Assembly (NCBI RefSeq): GCF_030272615.1
Contig: NC_081414.1
Coordinates: 763,163,648-763,227,647 of the forward strand
Source of the DNA: Cryptomeria japonica
Lineage: Eukaryota; Streptophyta; Pinopsida; Cupressales; Cupressaceae
Length of the DNA: 64,000 nucleotides
Direction: 5' to 3'
The translations under genes were made by a program, and so were the position numbers. This document shows positions 58,376 to 64,000 of the stretch, piece by piece. How positions within the stretch are numbered: position 1 is the stretch's first letter; every line of letters starts with the position of its first letter. The notes under the pieces are model-generated. The model was not told where the DNA came from, did not search any database, and saw only the letters and a program-made list of their open reading frames with translations.

Positions 58376-59221
58376 TTTGAGTGATCATTTCCTTTCATTC
58401 CATAACTCATAAGGGGTCATTCTATTGTTCACCCTTAACTGAACCCGGTTTAAAGTGTAGACAACAATATGAAATTCTTCCTTCTAGTATACATCCGGTA
58501 TGTTGGCCTCATTCAACATTGTCCTCGTCATCTCCTTCACTATCCTATTTTTCCTTTCGACCACCCCATTTTGCTGAGGTGTCCTTGCAGTTGAATATTG
58601 TCTTTGAATTGCATATTTCTCATAGTAGTCAACAAATTATTTTGAAGAAAATTCTCCACCCTAATCAGATCTTAAGCATTTTAACCTGTGTCCACTTTCA
58701 TTTTCCACCATTTTCCTGAAAAGTTTGAATCTCTCAAATGCTTGTGACTTGTCATGCAAGAAGGTTATCCAGGTCATTCTTGAGTAATCATCTATGAACA
58801 ACATGAAATACCTTTCTCCGACCAATGCTCTTGTCCTTGTTGGCCCACATAAGTCTGTATGTATCAACTCCAAAGGTCTTGAGGTGTTATATTATTTTGT
58901 TTTAAAACTGACCTTTTCTTTCTTACCTTTGACAGATTCATCGCAAAATGTGCTTGCTAGTTTTATGATCTGGGGTATGTTTCTCACATACCAGTTCTTT
59001 CTTATCTTAACTAGATTGTCAAAATTCACATGACCTAGTCTTCGGTGCCATAACCAACTTTAATCAGCATGTCCCATCATGCATTAGGACTCATAGCATT
59101 CCTTGAGATTGTAGACATTACCCTCTATTCTCTTTCCTTCTGCTACCACCTGACTGGTACTCTGCTTCCTTATCTGGCAATCGACAAAGTTAAATGAGAA
59201 TGTGTACCCTTTGTCACACAT
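58376..59221 (-). pseudogene. Copia integrase (host element)
   Basis: Minus strand: GAG-pre-integrase region with WHRRLGHVNFDNLVKI (about 59050-59003) and a zinc-binding end where the second Cys is Ser (FCDESVKGK). The core follows: LIHTDLCGP, FIDDYSRMTWITFL, CLRSD-stop-GGEF, and TPQQNGVVERKNR with the catalytic Glu. The three acidic residues are preserved but stops and shifts break the frame. It would insert the cDNA; not functional. Confidence 0.85.
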
Positions 59222-59572
59222 CTAACTTACACTCATCAGATTATGCTTCAACCCTTCCACATAGTACACATCATGAGCCTTGAGCTTTCCATCAATATTC
59301 AATGTACCCCGACCTTTGATTTTGATGGAGGAGTTGTCACCGAACTGGACTGAACCACCATTCCAATGATCAAGCTTGATGAACTTTTTCTTATCTTCAG
59401 TCATGTGATTTGAGAAACCACTATCAACTACCCATAAATTCATCCTTTTAGCATGTAGAGAAGTCCGCATAATCAGGCTAGACTCTATCTTGTTTTTCTC
59501 CCTCTCTACCCAAACCAATTTATCTTCTTTCTTTTCCTCTTCTGTTACTTTGTGTTCCGGTTTTGATTCCAA
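59222..59572 (-). pseudogene. Copia aspartic protease (host element)
   Basis: Minus-strand frame of 116 codons with VVDSGFSNHMT, the Copia protease active site with its DSG intact (Asp at 59425-59423). It is followed by VQFGDNSSIKIKGRGTL and YYVEGLKHNLMSVS, the typical block linking protease to integrase. A stop follows directly. The Lys/Glu-rich N-terminal part connects to the gag knuckles. Confidence 0.82.
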
Positions 59573-59614
59573 CTTTTCATCTGGTACAATTCTCTTTTTC
59601 TTATCAGTTCTTAG

Positions 59615-61656
59615 CTAAAAGTGCCTTGCTATGTGACCAAAATTTCTACACTTGTAGCATTTTACATTAGCACCAAAATATGTACTCAATCCATTCTTGT
59701 AGGATATTTTCTTGTTACTCCTACATTCATAACTATTGTGACTAAACTTATTGCAATTATAACACATGATATTTGTACTTTGTAAAGCAGCAAAGGAGTT
59801 TCTAATTTCAAAACAAGGGTTGACATTCATTTTCCTATAGTCTACCATTCGATGACCAAACTTATTGCACTGATGACAATAGCCATGAAAATTTGGTACA
59901 TACCGGTTAGGTTATCTTGAACCTACAAATTGCTGCCTCACTGGGGTGCTTCCTTTAATGTTGCTAACCCTTATGAATCCTTCATGATCAATTATTGTAT
60001 TTCTCCTTGGATTTTCATGTTGGTGCATTGAGTATGGTCTCTAGTTTATAGATTTAGCATACCGGTTTGTGTATCGGTTTCTAGCAACATCTGCATATGT
60101 CTTTTTGCCGCTATCCTTGCCCACTGTGAATGTCTTCTTCTCTTCACCTTCCTTTTTAGAAATGAATTGAATTTCCTTATCTAACGTGTCTTTTCTTTTT
60201 GAACTTTGACCTTTTAGAAAGCCTAAACCACCAGTATCTTTGGACTACTTCTGTTTTCTTAGAATTTTGTCCAAGGCTTCAGTGTTGCCTTCATACTTGC
60301 TTCTTACTTTTATTTCTTCCTGACTTTTTTCCAAGTCCTTTCGAAGTTTCACTATTTCTGCTTCTAGATTCTGATCTTCTTTTTCCTTTTCACTCAGACT
60401 TGTATTAGTGACTTCACACATCCTCTTGGCCTCTTCCAATTGAAGTTTTAGATCTGCAAGTTTTTTGAGACTCTTCAAGAGTTTGTTCCAACAACTCTTG
60501 TTATTCAGCTGCAACCCTTTTTACCTTCTTCAACTCTCTTCTTTTTTTCTTTAGCTCATATAAGGCACTAATGAGTTCTTCTTCAAGATCTAATTCACCT
60601 TCTTGCTCTTACTCTTTTGCTTCTTTAGGTACTAGTACCTCTTGAGCCATAAAAATATTCTCTTATTTCATCATCACTACAATAGTCATCTAAGGCACTT
60701 TCCTCATTTGTGGTATCATCTTCATGTGTGAAAAGACTACTCTTCTTTTAGTAGCCTTTCCTACCATGCTGGTAGACATTTTTCTTCCTATTCTTACTAA
60801 ATGATCTGCTACCTTTTGATTGATAATCTTTATTCTTGTCACCATAATGAGATTTAGCAGCAAAATTTCTAATCATTCCATAGTCGAAACATTTTAAAGG
60901 AAGGTTGCCTTTATATTTGCCTGAACCTGTAATGAGTCTTCTAACAAAGTTTGCTATGATGTCATAAGAGTCTTCACCAGTTGCATCATGGGAAGATTCT
61001 TCTTTTCCTTTTCTTGATGTATTGAATGCAACTTCTTTTTTCACAGCATTAGTACCAAAAATCCTCATCTCATAAGTAGTTAGGGAGCCATACAACTCAT
61101 CCATTGTGAAGACTTTTAGATCTTTTGCTTCTTCTATTGCTGAGACCTTTGTATCATACTTAGATGTAAGTGATCTAAGTACTTTCTTTACTACAACCTC
61201 ATCTTTTATTTCCTCTCCAAGTCCTCTAATGGTGTTTGTTATTTCATCAATCCTTTGGAGATAGTCAAGCATCTTCTCTTCATCTTTCATCTTCAATCCC
61301 TGAAGCTATGCTCTCAGATTCTCCAACTTGGTTTCCTTGACTTTAGCATCGCCTTCAAAAATATTCTGCAACTTATCCCAACTTTCCTTGGTAGAATAAT
61401 AGTGCATGACTTTAAAAAACTCATTATCAGACAACCCGCTAATAATGACATTCTTGGCTTTAGCATTATTCTCATATTGCTTCTTAGCATCTAGATCAGT
61501 AGGGGGATTATTAGGATCTATATATCCATTTACAACCGACATCCATACATCACAACCTAGAGAGGACAAATAGGTTTCTATTCTTCTAATCCAAAAGGCA
61601 TAGTTGATACCATTGAAAATAGGAGCTTTAGAGGAGGCTGATTCATTTCTTGTCAT
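59615..61656 (-). pseudogene. Copia gag (host element): capsid, coiled coil, zinc knuckles
   Basis: Minus strand, likely start MTRNESASS at 61656. Capsid (UBN2-like) region 61620-61100 with FNGINYAFWIRRIETYL, then KESWDKLQNIFEGD, and after a TAG in place of Gln (61308) KMKDEEKMLDYLQRIDEIT. A degenerate first knuckle (KCFDYGMIRNFAAKS) lies at about 60905. The coiled coil is at 60514-60245. Three further knuckles lie at 59885-59620: the first and third have lost their last Cys, the middle one (CYNCNKFSHNSYEC) is intact. Several stops separate the pieces. Confidence 0.8.
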
Positions 61657-61715
61657 TGTGAACACTTGATATGATCTACCCAATCTAGAGAATGCTTTTG
61701 ATAAAATAGGGAACA

Positions 61716-61730
61716 TGGCTTTGATACCAA
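61716..61730 (-). other. Primer binding site of the host Copia element
   Basis: Minus strand TTGGTATCAAAGCCA, one base after the LTR end, with one change (A for G) to the initiator-Met PBS. Confidence 0.85.
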
Positions 61731-61731
61731 T

Positions 61732-62564
61732 TGTTGGACACAATGGATCACTGAGAGGAGAGGTGAATCAATGATTTAAACTCTTCTCTTTCAAAGATGA
61801 CATACCGGTAATATATATAAAACAAACTAAGTGTTAACAAGTAGCTCAAATAGTGTGACCAAGGCGCGTGAAAGAATTTGCTACAATATTAATATACCAC
61901 ATGTACAAAAATACAACACACAACACCATATATATACAAGGAAAAACTAATGTGGGAAAATCCTCGGTGAGAATAGTTGCTCGAGACTATTGCTCCAAGC
62001 CAGCCTCACAATGAAACTCTGATTACAAAATTTAGGGCACCAGCCCAAGGATCACCAACCCTTGATTTATGAGCACCAACTCAAAGGAGCACCAACCCCT
62101 GCACAATTTATAGGCTACTACCTAAAGGACCTACAATCCCTGCACTAAGCTACAACTTAATGAAAGCAATATAAAACTTAGATATACAAATGAAATCATT
62201 GTTGCAATATAAAAGTTTCACCCTTACTGGTTTGTATTCTCTTAACCCACTATGCAACTTGACTTTGTTGATCACCTTTCTCATTCCTTTCTCACAATGT
62301 CTTCCTCCACTTAACTCTCACTCAATTATTCTTAATCGGACACAACTTGTACCCGTATATCACCTCTATGTTCAATGCACTCTTCACTGGTTGTTCCTTA
62401 TACTGGTTTGCTTTCCTTCACCTATGAATCAATACTTTTCTCATAAACACTTTAGGTGCTTTTTCTCTTTGGCTCTTAGACAACAATATCACACTTGTCT
62501 TCTTACTGTATCAACATGATGCTCTATCTCAAGCTCTCCTCTTTATCACATGGTTTCCCGCCAA
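61732..62564 (-). repeat. Truncated 5' LTR of the host Copia element
   Basis: Aligns with 46043 to about 46885 in the 3' LTR. The other half is missing; at 62565 the sequence changes to an (AAC)n run and a different Copia integrase fragment. The breakpoint therefore removed the element's outer 5' end and its target duplication. Confidence 0.8.
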
Positions 62565-63423
62565 AATAACAACAACAACAACAATATCTAGATTAACTGT
62601 CTGTACCAGAGTATTATGCTTTAAGATTTCAGTTTGCACAAGTTTTGAAATAACATGTTGTTCATCAATCTCATATCTACATGCTCTGATTTGCTTTCCA
62701 TTACATTGATCAACCTTCATATTTTCATTCTCCTCTATCTTATTCAACATCTTATTGTAACACCGGTAGGATTTACTCTGAGTGGAATAACCCAAGAAGA
62801 TTCCTTCATCACATCTTGCATCAAAATTACATGTATATCCTCATCCCTTTTGATATAACATTTTCTTTCAAAAATTTTGAAATAACTAACTATAGGAACA
62901 TGACCAACCTACAACTCATAAGGAGTCTTAGTAGAATCACCTCTTATATGTACCTAGTTGAATGTGTAAACAGTAGTGCTAACAAATTCTCTCCAAAAGG
63001 TCTGTGCAATATTTCCTTCATTCGACATAGTCCTAGCAACATCCAAAATGGTTATTTTCTTCCTTTCAACAACACCATTCCGCTAAGGGGTTCTAGGAGA
63101 AGATAACTAACCTCTTATTCTATTCCTCTCATAAAATTTATCAAAATCACCAGATGTAAATTATCCTCCTTTGTTAGATCTTAGACACTTCAATTTCAAC
63201 CGTGTCTTTGTCTCCACCTTAGCTTTGAATATCTTGAATTTCTCCATTGCTTCTGATTTCTTCCTTAGAAAGGTAACCCACATTATTCTAGAGTAGTCAT
63301 CAATCAACAAAATGAAATATCTATCACCCTAGACACTTCTCACTCTTGTAGGACCACACAAGTTAGTATGCACAAGTTCCAATAATTCATTAGATGAATG
63401 CAGTTAGCTTTCCCATTTGACAT
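62565..63423 (-). pseudogene. Fragment of a second Copia integrase
   Basis: Minus strand reads LVHTNLCGPTRVRSV, LLIDDYSRIMWVTFL, KCLRSNKGG-stop-F, RNGVVERKK and SYRCYNKMLNKIEE. It is an integrase core of a different Copia family from the host. The second catalytic Asp is Asn (SDNGG to SNKGG) and the first motif reads HTN for HTD, so two of the three acidic residues are lost. Stops are frequent. It ends at LINE sequence at 63424 and at the truncated LTR at 62565, so it is a bounded fragment. Confidence 0.78.
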
Positions 63424-64000
63424 TCCTTTTCTAGAACAACTCTTGGGATGGATACCCCCGCATCCTTGATCAGTTTCCTAACCTTGGGAATCTTTTCCAG
63501 AGGTTTTTGGAGGTAGGGTGGTCAAGGGTGAGTGTCTTCAAGGTTATTTATAGGTATGGGTAGCTAGAGTTAGAGCAGTGGAAGGCTCCTAATGAGTGGC
63601 CGGTTGTTGAGATGGATGAGTAGTGTGCTGAGTTGCATGGCATTATGGTGAGTAGACACTGTAATTCCCTCAAGAGTAGGGATGGAATTTCTTAGTTTCT
63701 GAATCCTAAGGGCATCTTTACTATGGCTAGTGGATACCAAGAACTGTTGAACCAAATACTGGAGGGAAGAGAGGTGCACTAGTGGAAACATGTGTGGAAT
63801 AATTTTTCTTGGCTGGAGTGTAACTGCTTCGCTTGGAATTTGGCTTTGAATAGATGCCTAACTTGGGACAATATTTGCAAGTGGGGATTCTTGGGGCCTT
63901 CCATTTGTGCTTTCTGTGGTAATGGGGAGGAAGATTCCTCACACTTGTTCTTCAGAGGCCCCTTCTCATTGCTTATTTGGAATTACTGGTGGGGGGTGTG
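63424..64000 (+). mobile_element. LINE family B, 3' fragment running off the window
   Basis: From TCTTGGGATGGATAC onward it follows 19094-19660 of the near full-length copy closely. It includes the zf-RVT motif, where the last Cys has become Gly (CAFCGNGEEDSSHLFFRGP). The abrupt 5' start inside ORF2 is what 5' truncation during LINE insertion would give. The 3' end lies beyond the window, so TSD and tail cannot be checked. Confidence 0.85.

Larger units (their letters stand above)
46043..62564 (-). mobile_element. SIRE-like Ty1/Copia retrotransposon, host of two insertions
   Basis: On the minus strand: truncated 5' LTR (61732-62564), PBS, gag, protease, integrase, reverse transcriptase, RNase H, 3' LTR (46043-47717). 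Integrase before RT defines Ty1/Copia. The LTR start TGTTGGCAT next to a purine tract and the long coiled-coil gag fit the SIRE/Maximus lineage. A 7.6-kb element (49302-56898) splits RNase H, and a 992-bp DNA element (47743-48734) sits in the 3' untranslated part. Without these it measures about 7.9 kb. Many stops stand at Trp and Gln positions. Confidence 0.85.

Noticed and set aside
1-64000. CRISPR arrays, operons, ribosome binding sites, bacterial insertion sequences or phage
   Set aside because: Direct repeats here are LTRs, minisatellites or tandem duplications. The elements present are eukaryotic retrotransposons, and gene density and codon decay exclude a prokaryotic origin.

Overview
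The window is a stretch of plant nuclear DNA made almost entirely of transposable elements. It holds nested and decayed LTR retrotransposons, several plant LINEs of the DUF4283/RVT/RNase H type, a tRNA-like SINE, a non-autonomous DNA transposon with terminal inverted repeats, degenerate telomere-like repeats, and one decayed F-box gene with a partial copy. The density and age of the repeats, the use of initiator-Met primer binding sites and the lack of intact genes fit a very large plant genome. A gymnosperm (conifer) is my best guess, but this is an inference. Nothing prokaryotic, organellar or CRISPR-like is present. Few reading frames are intact, and several stops sit where a conserved Trp, Gln or Arg is expected, as old methylcytosine deamination would produce.

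Left part (1-20.6 kb). A LINE 3' end (1-2335) is followed by AT-rich DNA and a fragment of the F-box gene. Next comes a complete-looking non-coding LTR retrotransposon (4022-8471) with PBS, PPT and CAAAG target duplication, then the 5' end of a second LINE. The block from about 5.1 kb to 9.65 kb is tandemly duplicated. The second copy (9.65-15.46 kb) carries a nested solo LTR (10433-11213) and runs into the rest of a near full-length LINE (about 14.4-20.65 kb).

Middle part (20.6-46 kb). A minus-strand LINE relic is split by a chromodomain-bearing Ty3/Gypsy element (21932-29757). Telomere-like repeats (31.2-32.1 kb) and the 5' end of a minus-strand LTR element follow. A second copy of the left-hand LINE tail, AT-rich block and F-box region lies at 33.8-38.45 kb and holds a SINE with a 13-bp target duplication. 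LTR-like sequence, a LINE ORF1 relic, an AT-rich periodic repeat and a Gypsy gag/protease relic fill 38.8-45.7 kb.

Right part (46-64 kb). A minus-strand SIRE-like Ty1/Copia element (46043-62564, right LTR truncated) contains two younger insertions. One is a 992-bp inverted-repeat DNA element (47743-48734). The other is a complete 7.6-kb non-autonomous Copia-type element (49302-56898, TSD AACTG) in opposite orientation. That element has no pol at all. It encodes only a coiled-coil/zinc-knuckle remnant of gag plus a roughly 1,100-codon accessory reading frame with a long Lys/Glu-rich, almost pure purine tract. It is the most unusual object in the window. A piece of another Copia integrase and a 3' LINE fragment close the window.
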